This document shows positions 26,662 to 35,806 of a stretch of DNA of 43,096 nt, piece after piece. The stretch lies in contig JAIOPM010000053.1 in the NCBI GenBank assembly GCA_021413885.1, positions 1-43,096 on the forward strand, in the 5' to 3' direction. This DNA is from Planctomycetota bacterium (lineage in GTDB: Bacteria > Planctomycetota > UBA1135 > GCA-002686595). The notes under the pieces were generated by a model, which was given only the letters and a program-made list of their open reading frames with translations, was not told the DNA's origin and ran no database searches. The stretch's first letter is position 1. The number at the start of each line of letters is the position of its first letter. Both the position numbers and the translations under genes were made by a program.

Positions 26662-29361
26662 GTGGTCGAACGACGTCCGACGCCGGAAGAAATGCTCGCG
26701 CTCGCCGCGGCGGAGGAAGCGCGGACGCACCGTGGTCGGCTGAAGGTCTTCTTCGGCGCCGCGCCGGGCGTCGGCAAGACGTACGCGATGCTCGAGTCGG
26801 CGCTCGCGCGCAAACGCGAGGGCGTCGACGTCCTGATCGGTTGGCTCGAGACGCACGGCCGCAAGGACACCGCGAACCTGGCGGCGAGCCTCGAACGCAT
26901 GCCGCCGCGCTCGATCGACTACCGCGGGATCCGCATCGAGGAGTTCGACCTCGACGCGGCGCTCGCGCGTCGGCCGAAGATCCTGATCGTCGACGAGCTC
27001 GCGCACACCAACGCCGCCGGTTCGCGGCATGCGCGCCGTTGGCAGGACGTCGAAGAGTTGCTGCAAGGCGGCATCGACGTCTACTCGACGCTCAACGTCC
27101 AACACATCGAGAGCCTCAACGACGTCGTCGCGCAGATCACCGGCGTGACGGTCCGCGAGACCGTGCCCGACGGCGTCTTCGATCGCGCGGACGAGATCGA
27201 GCTCGTCGACTTGCCCCCCGACGAACTCCTGTCGCGCCTGCGCGGCGGCAAGGTCTACATCCCGGCGCAAGCCGAGCGCGCGGCCGAGAGCTTCTTCAAG
27301 AAGGGCAACCTGATCGCGCTGCGCGAACTCGCATTGCGCCGCGCCGCGGAACGCGTCGACGCGCAAGCCGCGGAGTGGAAGCGCGAGCAAGGCATCCGCG
27401 AACCGTGGGCGACGCGCGAGCGGCTGCTGGTCGCGGTCGACGGCTCGAAGCGCAGCGCCGACGTCGTGCGCGCGACGTACCGGATGGCGGCGCGGTTGCG
27501 CGCGCCGTGGATCGCGCTCTCGGTCGAGACGCCGGCGTACCAGCGGCTCGGCGAGGAGGATCGCGAGACGCTCGACGCCAACCTCGAGCTCGCGGCGCGC
27601 CTCGGCGCGCAGACGTTGGTCGTCCGCGGCGAGTCGCTGGTCGACGAGATCCTCGCGGTCGCGCGCGAACGCGACGCGTCGCGCATCGTCGTCGGACGTC
27701 GGCGCGAAAGACGTTGGCGCAGGCTCGCGGGAAGATCGCTCGGCGAGGAACTCGTGCTGCGCGCGACCGACGTCGAAGTCCTGGTCACGTCGGGCGAACT
27801 CGCCGACGAGCAGCCGTTGCCGCGCGAGCCGGTGCGCACGCATTCGACGCTCGCCCACTACGTGTTCGGGCTCTGCGTCGTCCTCGCGAGTTCGCTCGCG
27901 TGTTGGTTCACGCGCGAGCTGTTCACGCTCGGCGACCAAGCGATGATCTACCTGCTGGGCGTGTTGATCGTCTCGACGCGCGTGACGCGCGGGCCGGCGC
28001 TGGTCGCCGCGGTCGCGAGCGTCGCCGCGCTCGACTTCTTCTTCGTGCCGCCGGTGTTCACGTTCGACGTCTCCGACCTGCGCTACTTGATCACGTTCTC
28101 GGTGATGTTGATCGTCGCGTTGACGGTGTCGACGTTCACGCTGCGGCTGCGCGATCAAGCCGAAGCCGCGCGCCAACGCGAGCGCCGCACCGCCGCGCTC
28201 TACGCGATGAGCCGCCAGTTCGTGATCGAGACCGGCGTCGGCGAGATCGCCGCAACCGCGGTCGCCGCGGTGCGCGAGCTGCTCGAAGTCGAGGCCGTGA
28301 TCCTGATCGCGGACCGCGCGGGCCGCCTTTCGCCGTGCGGCGGCGCGGACGCGCGGCTCGCGACGTCCGAGCGCGAAGTCGCCGTCGCGCGTTGGGTCTT
28401 CGACAACGGTCGCGTCGCGGGCCACGGCACCGACACGTTGCCGGCCGCGGAAGGTTTCTACATTCCGTTGGTCGGCACCGGCGGACACCTCGGCGTCTTC
28501 GGCATCGAGCTCGCGCGTCGGCCCGCGCCGCCGACGCCGTCGCAGCGTCAGATCCTCGAGACGTTCGTCGCGCAGACGGCGTTGGCGCTCGAGCGCGCGT
28601 TGCTCGTCGAACGTAGCGCGCAGACCCAAGTGACGATCGAGACCGAGCGCACGCGCAACGCGCTCTTGTCGGCGGTGTCGCACGATTTGCGCACGCCGCT
28701 CGCGTCGATCCAAGGCTCCGCCGACGTGCTCGCCGACGAAGCGGTCGAGTTGCCCGACGCGACGCGGCGCGAACTCCTCGCGACGATCCGTTCCGAGTCG
28801 GAGCGCCTGAATCGCTTGGTCGGCGACCTGCTCGACCTCACGCGCCTCGAGTCGGGAGCTCTCGCGGCGCGCAAGGAGTGGTACCCGCTCGAGGAGGTCG
28901 TCGATTCGGTGCTCGAGCGCATGCGCACGCGCCTCCAGGATCGACCGATCGTGCGCGAGCTGCCGTACGAGATCGTGTTGGTGCCGATCGATCCGATCCT
29001 GTTCGGGCAAGTGCTCGAGAACCTGCTCGACAACTCCGCCAAGTACGGTGCGCCCGGCACGCCGATCGAAGTCCGCGGCGCGGTCGACGGCGAGCGCGCG
29101 TGGCTCGAGGTCGGCGATCGCGGCGCGGGAATCCCTGAAGGCGCCGAGGAGCTCGTCTTCGAACGTTTCTTCCGCGCCGCCGACGGTTCGCGCGCCGAGG
29201 GCGCCGGCCTCGGTCTCGCGGTCGCGCGCGCGATCGTGAAGGCGCACGACGGCACGATCCGCGCGCACCGTCGCGCCGACGGCGGCAGCGTGTTCCGCGT
29301 CGAGATCCCGATGAGCGGTCGCGACCTGCCGCCGCGCCCGGCGAAGATGGACGTCACATGA
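26662..29361 (+). CDS. kdpD: Osmosensitive K+ channel histidine kinase KdpD
   Basis: An 899-residue sensor kinase controlling kdp. The N-terminal KdpD domain has a Walker A motif GAAPGVGKT (32-40), then DELAHTN and the QHIESLNDVV block. A universal-stress-protein-like domain follows (LLVAVDGSKRSADVV to about residue 380). Four membrane helices lie at about 395-495, then a GAF-like domain, then the kinase core: H-box SHDLRTPLASI with the phosphorylated His674, N-box NLLDNSAKYG, G1 DRGAGIP and G2 GAGLGLAVA. The GTG at 26662 gives an N-terminus (RRPTPEEMLALA) like E. coli KdpD. It starts 13 bp after kdpC and overlaps kdpE. It senses low K+ and salt stress. Confidence 0.96.
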   Translation: MVERRPTPEEMLALAAAEEARTHRGRLKVFFGAAPGVGKTYAMLESALARKREGVDVLIGWLETHGRKDTANLAASLERMPPRSIDYRGIRIEEFDLDAALARRPKILIVDELAHTNAAGSRHARRWQDVEELLQGGIDVYSTLNVQHIESLNDVVAQITGVTVRETVPDGVFDRADEIELVDLPPDELLSRLRGGKVYIPAQAERAAESFFKKGNLIALRELALRRAAERVDAQAAEWKREQGIREPWATRERLLVAVDGSKRSADVVRATYRMAARLRAPWIALSVETPAYQRLGEEDRETLDANLELAARLGAQTLVVRGESLVDEILAVARERDASRIVVGRRRERRWRRLAGRSLGEELVLRATDVEVLVTSGELADEQPLPREPVRTHSTLAHYVFGLCVVLASSLACWFTRELFTLGDQAMIYLLGVLIVSTRVTRGPALVAAVASVAALDFFFVPPVFTFDVSDLRYLITFSVMLIVALTVSTFTLRLRDQAEAARQRERRTAALYAMSRQFVIETGVGEIAATAVAAVRELLEVEAVILIADRAGRLSPCGGADARLATSEREVAVARWVFDNGRVAGHGTDTLPAAEGFYIPLVGTGGHLGVFGIELARRPAPPTPSQRQILETFVAQTALALERALLVERSAQTQVTIETERTRNALLSAVSHDLRTPLASIQGSADVLADEAVELPDATRRELLATIRSESERLNRLVGDLLDLTRLESGALAARKEWYPLEEVVDSVLERMRTRLQDRPIVRELPYEIVLVPIDPILFGQVLENLLDNSAKYGAPGTPIEVRGAVDGERAWLEVGDRGAGIPEGAEELVFERFFRAADGSRAEGAGLGLAVARAIVKAHDGTIRAHRRADGGSVFRVEIPMSGRDLPPRPAKMDVT

Positions 29362-30080
29362 GCGCCGAATCGCGCGAGCCCGCTCCGCTGATCCTGATCG
29401 TCGACGACGAGCCGCAGGTCCGTCGCTTCCTGCGCACCGGGCTCGCGCCGCATGGCTACCGCGTCGTCGAAGCGTCGACCGGCAACGAGGCGTTGCGTCT
29501 CGCGACGCAGTACGTGCCCGACGTCGTGTTGCTCGACCTCGGATTGCCCGACGTCGACGGGCTCGCGGTGACGCGCGCGTTGCGCGAGTGGACGCGCATG
29601 CCGATCATCGTGTTGTCGGCGCGCGGAACGGAGCGCAACAAGGTCGAAGCGCTCGATGCCGGCGCTGACGACTACTTGACCAAGCCGTTCGGCTTCGCGG
29701 AGTTGCTCGCGCGCTTGCGCGTCGCGCTGCGCCACACGGCGCGCGTCGAGCGTGCGAACGTCGACGGACCGCTCGAGTGCGGAAGACTCTCGATCGATCT
29801 CGAAGCGCGCCGCGTGCGCTTCGACGACAAGGACGTGCACCTCACGCCGATCGAGTTCAAGTTGCTCGCCGTGCTCGCGCGCCACGCCGGCAAGGTGGTG
29901 ACGCAAACGCAACTGCTGCGCGAGGTGTGGGGTCCGGACAGCACCGACCAAGCGCACTACCTGCGCGTCTACATGACGCACCTGCGACGCAAGCTCGAAC
30001 CGAGCGACGGCTCCGCGCGCCTGTTCCGCACCGACGCCGGCGTCGGATACCGCTTGGAGTATCCGGACGCCGACTCCTGA
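29358..30080 (+). CDS. kdpE: KDP operon response regulator KdpE
   Basis: A 240-residue OmpR-family regulator. The receiver domain (about 10-125) has the acidic pair in LIVDDEPQV, the phosphorylated aspartate in VVLLDLGLPDVDG (Asp60) and the lysine in DDYLTKPFGF. The C-terminal winged helix (about 135-235) ends HLRRKLEPSDGSARLFRTDAGVGYRL, diagnostic of KdpE-like regulators. The ATG overlaps the kdpD stop (ATGA). It presumably acts on the direct repeats at 21955-21997. Confidence 0.96.
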   Translation: MSAESREPAPLILIVDDEPQVRRFLRTGLAPHGYRVVEASTGNEALRLATQYVPDVVLLDLGLPDVDGLAVTRALREWTRMPIIVLSARGTERNKVEALDAGADDYLTKPFGFAELLARLRVALRHTARVERANVDGPLECGRLSIDLEARRVRFDDKDVHLTPIEFKLLAVLARHAGKVVTQTQLLREVWGPDSTDQAHYLRVYMTHLRRKLEPSDGSARLFRTDAGVGYRLEYPDADS

Positions 30081-30146
30081 GCCCTGCAAGGCACTTCGGG
30101 CGTGCCAAGAGATGAACTTCCAGTTAGGTTCGTGGGCGCTTTCGCG

Positions 30147-32024
30147 ATGAGCACGACGACTGGAATGGTGAGCTTGATCGGCCTGTGGGTGCAGGCCGCG
30201 GCGACCGCCGTGATCGCGTTGATGCTGCACGGGTACGCGCGGCGCATCGAGCGACGGCGTTTTTACGAGGACTGGCGCTCGGCGTTCGCGTGCTACGCGG
30301 TCGCGATCGCCGCCTTGGTCGTGTGCACGTGGGTCGAGACGCACCTGGATCGCGTGGTGCATCCGCTCGTCTACCAGCGCGGCCTGCTCGCGACCCACGC
30401 GGTGTACCTGGTCTTCAAACTCGGCTTCGCGTACTTCCTGGTCCGCGGAGCGTTCGCGCTCGCGGAGCGCAAGCTGCCGTTCGCGCGCACGCGCGATGCA
30501 TGGATCTTGATCCTCGTGTGCGGAGTGAGCTACGCGTGGCTCGCCGACCACCTCCACTGGGCGATCGTGTTCCAGGCGCCGCTCTTGATTGCCGCGATGT
30601 TCCTCGCCGCGAGCACGTTGCTGACAATCGCGCCCGAGCGGCGCAACTTCGGCACGCGCTTCACGGCCTCGGTGCTGTTCGTGTTCGGCTCGTACTGGAT
30701 CGCGTACGCGACCAGCAACGCGATCCTGCTCGACGGGATGAAGGCCGCGGACGCGGCCAATCGGACGTTGGCCGCGATCACCGGCGCGGGTTCGATCGTC
30801 GACACGTTGTTCGAGGTCTTGCTCGGCTTCGGTTTCACGACGGTGCTCTTCCTCGAGCTCGATCGCGATCGCGCGCACGAGCACGCGCGCGCCGTCGAGC
30901 TCGAACGCCGCTTGGCCGAGTCTGACAAGCTGCGCGCGCTCGGCGGTCTGGTCTCCGGCGTCGCCCACGAGATCAACAACCCGTTGACGGCGGTGATCGG
31001 CTTCACCGAGGAGCTGCTCGCGCAACCGCGCTCCGCGGAGGACCGGCATGCGTTGGAGATCGTCCGCGAACAAGCGGAGCGTTGTCGGCGCATCGTCGGC
31101 GATTTGCTCTCGACCGTCGGCGGACAACGCGATCGCCGCGAGCAGGTCGACGCGCGCACGCTGGTCGAGCGCGTGGTCGCCGGCCTCGCGCCGGAGGCCG
31201 CGAAACGCGGCACGCGCGTCGAGGTCGAGGTCGAGGCCGAGCTCGGCCAGATCGAAGCCGATCGCGTCGGGCTCGAACAGGTCTTGACCAACCTGATCGT
31301 CAACGCGCTGCAGTCGCTCGGCCGTGGCGGCCGCGTGTGGGTGACCGCGCGGCGCGACGGCGGCGGCGTCGAGTGGAGCGTCGAGGACGACGGGCCGGGC
31401 GTGAAGCTCGAGCTGCGCGAGCGCATCTTCGAACCCTTCTTCACGACGAAGGCGCACGGCCAAGGCACCGGACTCGGCCTCGCGATCGCCGCGGGCATCG
31501 TGCGCGCGCACGGCGGTCAGATCTCGCTCGAGCCGCCGGTCGGCGAACGCGTCGGCGCGCGTTTCCGTTTCGCGTTGCCGCGCCGTCGGCTGGCGCGTGT
31601 GGAGCTCGCCGCGCCGCGCACGGCGTCGTCCGCGCCTTCCGCGCTGCGCGTCCTCGTCGTCGAGGACGAACGCACCGTGCGCGAGGCGTTGCGCACGTTC
31701 GGCGAACGCCGCGGCTGGCGCGTCGACGAAGCCGCCGACGGCGAGGAGGCGTTGACGCAGCTCGCGCGCGCCGCGCCCGACGATTTCGACGTCGTGCTGT
31801 GCGACGTCAAGATGCCGCGCGTGTCGGGGATCGAACTCTACGACCGCTTGAAGACCGAGGCGCCGCTGTGGATCGGTCGCCTGCTCTACGTCACCGGCGA
31901 CGTCGTCGCCGAGGAGACGCAGCGCTTCTTCGCGCGCACGCGTTGCCCGGTGGTGCACAAGCCGTTCGACTTCGACTTCCTGCAGAGCGAAGTCGAGCGC
32001 CGCGCCGCGGCCGCGCGCGCCTGA
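30147..32024 (+). CDS. Membrane hybrid sensor histidine kinase with C-terminal receiver domain
   Basis: A 625-residue protein. About six hydrophobic segments in residues 5-235 form a 7TM-type sensory region with no recognised ligand domain. A short coiled linker (ELERRLAESDKLRALGGLVSG) leads to the kinase core: HEINNPLTAVIGF with His274, an N-box NLIVNALQSLG, G1 EDDGPGV and G2 GTGLGLAIA. Residues about 500-620 are a receiver domain with Asp553 in VLCDVKMPRVSG. There is no DNA-binding output, so signalling passes to another protein. The ATG at 30147 was preferred to a GTG 45 bp upstream. It lies 66 bp after kdpE and may be co-transcribed, but a link to K+ sensing is inference. Confidence 0.9.
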   Translation: MSTTTGMVSLIGLWVQAAATAVIALMLHGYARRIERRRFYEDWRSAFACYAVAIAALVVCTWVETHLDRVVHPLVYQRGLLATHAVYLVFKLGFAYFLVRGAFALAERKLPFARTRDAWILILVCGVSYAWLADHLHWAIVFQAPLLIAAMFLAASTLLTIAPERRNFGTRFTASVLFVFGSYWIAYATSNAILLDGMKAADAANRTLAAITGAGSIVDTLFEVLLGFGFTTVLFLELDRDRAHEHARAVELERRLAESDKLRALGGLVSGVAHEINNPLTAVIGFTEELLAQPRSAEDRHALEIVREQAERCRRIVGDLLSTVGGQRDRREQVDARTLVERVVAGLAPEAAKRGTRVEVEVEAELGQIEADRVGLEQVLTNLIVNALQSLGRGGRVWVTARRDGGGVEWSVEDDGPGVKLELRERIFEPFFTTKAHGQGTGLGLAIAAGIVRAHGGQISLEPPVGERVGARFRFALPRRRLARVELAAPRTASSAPSALRVLVVEDERTVREALRTFGERRGWRVDEAADGEEALTQLARAAPDDFDVVLCDVKMPRVSGIELYDRLKTEAPLWIGRLLYVTGDVVAEETQRFFARTRCPVVHKPFDFDFLQSEVERRAAAARA

Positions 32025-32052
32025 CGCGGAGCTTCGGCGCGCGCCGCGCCGC

Positions 32053-33363
32053 TCACGGTTCGATGCCGTCCGCCTCGAGGTCCGCCTTCGACGCCGCGTC
32101 GGCGACGGTGCCCGTCGGGTGCTCGTACGGCGCGGGCTCGCCCGTGTTCGTCAACTGCTCGCGCACCTCGAGCACCGTGAACATCCCGCTCATCGTGATG
32201 TAGCCGAACGGGCCGCGCGCGCTGATCATCGGCAGACTGTTGGCGGGGATCGAGTCGTCGGTGCTCATCGACGCGCCGCCGCTCATGTCCATGCCCATCG
32301 AATCGAACTCGGGCACGACCTCGGCGAGCTTCTCGTCGAACTTGCTCGGATCGACGCCGATCAGGTTCGGAATGCCGTGACCCATCTGCGTCATCACGTG
32401 GTGCGTCATGTGACAGTGCAACGCCCAGTCGCCCGGGTTGTCGGCGACGAACTCGATCGTGCGCGTGCTGCCGACCGGGACCAAGACGCTGACCTCGGGC
32501 CAACGGCCGGCCTCGGGAATCACGCCGCCGTCGGTTTCCGTGACGACGAACGAGTGACCGTGGAGGTGGATCGGGTGGTGATCCATCGCGCTGAGGTTGC
32601 CGATGCGAATGCGCACGCGCTCACCGGTGCGCGCGACGAGCGCATCGGTCGCGGGCGAGATCTTCGCGTTCAGCGTGAGGACGTTGAAGTCCATCATCTC
32701 GTTCGGATCGGGACGACGGGCACCGGGGTCGAGCTTCCACTCGCTCAAGAGATAGACGTAGTCGCGATCCGGCGGCGGAGCTTCCGGTTGACGCGGATGG
32801 ATGATGAACATCCCCATCATCCCCATCGCCATCTGCGTCATCTCGTCGTGGTGCGAGTGGTACATCAGCGTTCCGTGCTGACGCAGCACGAACTCGTACT
32901 TGAACGTCTCGCCGGGGTGGATCGTGCGCTGCGTGAGACCGCCGACGCCGTCCATGCCGTTCGGGATCTTCAGTCCGTGCCAGTGCACGGTCGTCGGCAC
33001 GTCGAGACGATTGGTCACGTAGATGCGGACGTGATCGCCTTCGACGGCTTCGATCGTCGGACCGTGGACGCGACCGTTGTAGCCCCAACAGTGCGCCGTC
33101 ATGCCGGGCGCGAACTCGTGCTCGACGTCCTCGGCGACGAGGTGGAACACCTTGACGCCGTCGACGACGCGATGCGGGAGCGCGACGCCGTTCGGCGTCA
33201 CCACCGGCTTGTAGTCGACGCCGGGCAGTCCGGGCGCCGAAGCGGAGCGCGGCGTCGAGTTCGCGGACGTCGGCGTCGCGCCGACCACGCTCGTGAACAG
33301 ACCGCCGGTCACGGCCGCCGAGGTCGAACGAAGGAGGAAGTCGCGGCGCGAGGAAGACGTCAT
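32053..33363 (-). CDS. TAT-exported multicopper oxidase, last gene of the copper locus
   Basis: A 436-residue periplasmic copper enzyme. Residues 4-30 are a twin-arginine signal (SRRDFLLRS, Arg6-Arg7). Two cupredoxin domains are visible. All four copper motifs are present: HWHG (127-130), HSHHD (169-173), HPIHLHGH (263-270) and HCHMTHHVM (316-324). Methionine-rich stretches (MTQMAMGMMGMF, MGMDMSGGASM) are typical of copper-tolerance oxidases such as CopA/CueO, which oxidise Cu+ to less toxic Cu2+. The length and single central linker suggest the compact two-domain form. Its start lies 1 bp after the TolC-like stop, and the copper context is strong. Confidence 0.94.
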   Translation of the reverse strand: MTSSSRRDFLLRSTSAAVTGGLFTSVVGATPTSANSTPRSASAPGLPGVDYKPVVTPNGVALPHRVVDGVKVFHLVAEDVEHEFAPGMTAHCWGYNGRVHGPTIEAVEGDHVRIYVTNRLDVPTTVHWHGLKIPNGMDGVGGLTQRTIHPGETFKYEFVLRQHGTLMYHSHHDEMTQMAMGMMGMFIIHPRQPEAPPPDRDYVYLLSEWKLDPGARRPDPNEMMDFNVLTLNAKISPATDALVARTGERVRIRIGNLSAMDHHPIHLHGHSFVVTETDGGVIPEAGRWPEVSVLVPVGSTRTIEFVADNPGDWALHCHMTHHVMTQMGHGIPNLIGVDPSKFDEKLAEVVPEFDSMGMDMSGGASMSTDDSIPANSLPMISARGPFGYITMSGMFTVLEVREQLTNTGEPAPYEHPTGTVADAASKADLEADGIEP

Positions 33364-33364
33364 G

Positions 33365-34780
33365 TCAGTGTCCTTCCGGGTTCGAAGCGTTCGTCGAGCG
33401 AGCGTGGGCCGACGGCTCGGCGGCGACGCGCTCGTCGTTCAGCCCGCCCGCCAAGAGTTCCTCGAGGTCCAAGCGCGCGAGCCACGCATCGCGCAGCGTC
33501 TCGACGTAGTTGCGCGCGGCCTCGATCTCCTGCTCCTTCGCCGCGAAGACTTCGAAGACGCCGATCTGCATCGCGTTGTAGTTGCGCAGGGTCTCGCGCA
33601 CGAGCCGCGTCGCCTTCGGCAATTGCGCGTCGCGGATGAACGCGGCTTGGGCGCCGAGCGCGATGACGCGTTCGCGCAACCGACGCGCCGCGGAACGCAC
33701 TTCGACGGCGCGCGCGATGTGCCGCGCGAGCGCCTCCTCCAACTTCGCCTCGGCGACGGCGCGGCGCGGGCTGCCGGTGTCGAAGACCGGCAAACTGAAA
33801 CCGAGCGCCGGTCCGACGCCCCACTCGGAGCTGCCGACTTCCTTCTTCGCGGTGACGCCGATCTCTCCGGGCGCGAGCACCGCCTCCCAACCGACGATGC
33901 CGACGCGCCGCGCTTCCGCGGTGGCTTCGGCGCGCAGCTCGGCGAGTTCGAGGCTCGCTTCGATCGCGCGCGCCTCGACGTGATCGAGCGAGAGTCCGGC
34001 GGCCGCGTCGTCGGCGAGATTCCCTTCGATCGTCCACGCGACGTCGTCGCCCCACAGGCCGAGCAGGACGTTGAGCGGTTCGCGCGCTTCCGCCGAGGCG
34101 GCCTCGGCTTGCGCGACGGCGAGTTGCTCGCGTGCGAGCGCGACTTCCTCGGCGGTGAGCTTCGGGTCGGTGACGTTGCCGGCGCGGTGCAACTCGCCCA
34201 TCAATTCCGACGAGGCCTCGGCGGCGCGCAGGACCTCGTGTTCGACTTCGAGCAGTCGTCGCGCCGCGCGGACGCGGACGAACGCACGGCGCACGTCGTG
34301 CACGACGCCGACGAGTTCGCGCGCGATGCGCGCCTTCGTCGCTTCGAGTTCGGCCTCACCGACTCGCTTGCGCGCCGCGACGAAGAAGACGTCCATGAAC
34401 GACTCGACGATTCCGAACTCGATCTCGGTGCCGCCGTCGAAGAACTTGGCGTTGGCGGAGAGCACGGGATTGCTCAGCAGTCCGGCCTGCACGAGTTCGG
34501 CGGACGCCACGCCGAGTTCGGCGAGCTCCGCGCGCACCGTGCGGTTGTTCAGGACGGCGATCTTCACCGCGGAGTCTTCGGTCAGAGGACTCGCGAGCAG
34601 CGTGCGAGCTTCCGCCGCGATCCTGCCGTCGTCTTGGACCTGCGCGCCGAGCTCGACGCCCGTGCGCTCGTGGACGAGGCGTCCGAGGTCCGCGCGATCG
34701 CGATCACGTCGCTCGGCGACGCTCGTGCATCCGGTCGCGAGCGTGAGAAGGAACGCGCCGATGACGAAACGAGCGCTCAT
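33365..34780 (-). CDS. TolC-family outer-membrane efflux lipoprotein
   Basis: A 471-residue protein with a lipoprotein signal (MSARFVIGAFLLTLATGCTS, lipobox LATGC). Two long helical repeats follow, with typical TolC-family sequence (AVKIAVLNNRTVRAELAELG, AELVQAGLLSNPVLS, FSLPVFDTGSPRRAVAEAKLE and a final coiled-coil helix). Such proteins form the outer-membrane channel of metal efflux systems (compare CusC, CzcC). The ATG at 34780 overlaps the upstream lipoprotein stop (ATGA). No RND pump or membrane-fusion protein is encoded in this locus, so its inner-membrane partner is unknown. Confidence 0.92.
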   Translation of the reverse strand: MSARFVIGAFLLTLATGCTSVAERRDRDRADLGRLVHERTGVELGAQVQDDGRIAAEARTLLASPLTEDSAVKIAVLNNRTVRAELAELGVASAELVQAGLLSNPVLSANAKFFDGGTEIEFGIVESFMDVFFVAARKRVGEAELEATKARIARELVGVVHDVRRAFVRVRAARRLLEVEHEVLRAAEASSELMGELHRAGNVTDPKLTAEEVALAREQLAVAQAEAASAEAREPLNVLLGLWGDDVAWTIEGNLADDAAAGLSLDHVEARAIEASLELAELRAEATAEARRVGIVGWEAVLAPGEIGVTAKKEVGSSEWGVGPALGFSLPVFDTGSPRRAVAEAKLEEALARHIARAVEVRSAARRLRERVIALGAQAAFIRDAQLPKATRLVRETLRNYNAMQIGVFEVFAAKEQEIEAARNYVETLRDAWLARLDLEELLAGGLNDERVAAEPSAHARSTNASNPEGH

Positions 34781-35007
34781 CCGCCGTGCCCTCCATGCAT
34801 GTGCATGTGCGAGTGGACCATCGCCGGCTGGGCGGGCTCGGGCTCGGTCGTCGCGGCGGCGCCCAACACCGTCGAAGGCTCGGGCCGAGGCGCCTCCGCC
34901 GCGTTCGGACAAGTCGGCTGCGTTTCCGAACACGCGGGCATCTCCGCCGTGCTCGCGCAACTCGTCAGCGCGAGGAGCGAACCGAGCAGCCACGACAGTC
35001 TGTCCAT
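34777..35007 (-). CDS. Small lipoprotein with His/Met-rich metal-binding tail
   Basis: A 76-residue protein. The signal ends in a lipobox (LLALTSCAS), followed by a short cysteine-bearing spacer (MPACSETQPTCPNAAEA), a proline/threonine linker and the tail MVHSHMHMHGGHGG. The alternating His and Met residues are well suited to Cu+ or Ag+ binding in the periplasm. A GGAGAA ribosome site precedes the ATG. The stop overlaps the TolC-like start (ATGA), so the two are translationally coupled. No named family is recognised. Confidence 0.82.
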   Translation of the reverse strand: MDRLSWLLGSLLALTSCASTAEMPACSETQPTCPNAAEAPRPEPSTVLGAAATTEPEPAQPAMVHSHMHMHGGHGG

Positions 35008-35042
35008 GCGAGATTCTCCGCGGTGCGGCCGCACGATCGGCG

Positions 35043-35723
35043 TCAAGACTTCTTCACGTCGCCGCGTGCCTTGGCGGCCTCGCGCGCCGCGTCCTGCTGG
35101 ACGCGCAGCTCCTTCGCCTTCTTCAACACCTTCGCCGGATCTTTCGCGATCTCGTCGGCGAGCTTCGTGGACGACAAGCGAACGATCGTCCCCTCGATCA
35201 CGACGAACGTGTTCCGCGCGACGGGTTCCCCCGTGACCGGGCACGTCTCGTTCTCGAGGTCGACGAGTTTCGGATCGTCGAGCTTCGCGAGCACGATCTG
35301 CGAGTTCTCGCGCGCCTTCGCGACCTCTTCCTTGCCGCGCACGAAGAACTCGAAGCCCTGCAGGACGACCGTCGGCGAATCCTTGGTGATCGCGGCACCG
35401 CTGACCGGACAGAGCTTGTTGTCGAGCTTCTTGTCCGTCGGGTACGCGGTGCGGTACGCGCCTGCGACGTCCTCGAGGATGTCCTTCACGCAGCCCTTGC
35501 AGCACACGTAGATGCGCCCCATCTCGGTCTCCGCGAACAACTTCGTCGAGACGGGCTTGCCCATGATCGGGCACGAAGCGTTGGGAAAGATCGGCGTGCT
35601 CGCCGCCGCCGTCTTCGCGGCGACGGGCGACGCGGGAGCGGACGGCTTGTCTTGGGCTTGGGCAACCGACAGAAGCAACGGCAGGACGAACAGAAGTGAG
35701 CGGATCATGGTGAAGGGTTTCAT
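35043..35723 (-). CDS. Periplasmic protein with three CPxxG (YHS/TRASH-like) repeats
   Basis: A 226-residue exported protein with signal peptide (IRSLLFVLPLLLSVAQAQ). Three repeats start with a CPxxGxP-type motif: CPIMGKPVSTK (about 60), CPVSGAAITKD (about 105) and CPVTGEPVARN (about 160). The first also carries a VCCKGCVKDI cysteine cluster, matching the YHS/TRASH metal-binding pattern; repeats two and three have lost it and may be structural. The C-terminus is a lysine/alanine-rich helix. The start is either ATG at 35723 or at 35708. Position between copA and the TolC genes suggests periplasmic copper binding or hand-over. Confidence 0.8.
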   Translation of the reverse strand: MKPFTMIRSLLFVLPLLLSVAQAQDKPSAPASPVAAKTAAASTPIFPNASCPIMGKPVSTKLFAETEMGRIYVCCKGCVKDILEDVAGAYRTAYPTDKKLDNKLCPVSGAAITKDSPTVVLQGFEFFVRGKEEVAKARENSQIVLAKLDDPKLVDLENETCPVTGEPVARNTFVVIEGTIVRLSSTKLADEIAKDPAKVLKKAKELRVQQDAAREAAKARGDVKKS

Positions 35724-35806
35724 CGAAGCGTGGGGGAACGTAGATCGTCGGCGCGAGCGTGTCGACCCGCGATGGCCGGTGAATGCGATGAAGGGGGAGG
35801 GCGGCC

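Noticed and set aside
26605..31958. Two long minus-strand open frames opposite kdpD, kdpE and the hybrid kinase
   Set aside because: Both are antisense shadows of well-supported plus-strand genes and have no recognisable domain.
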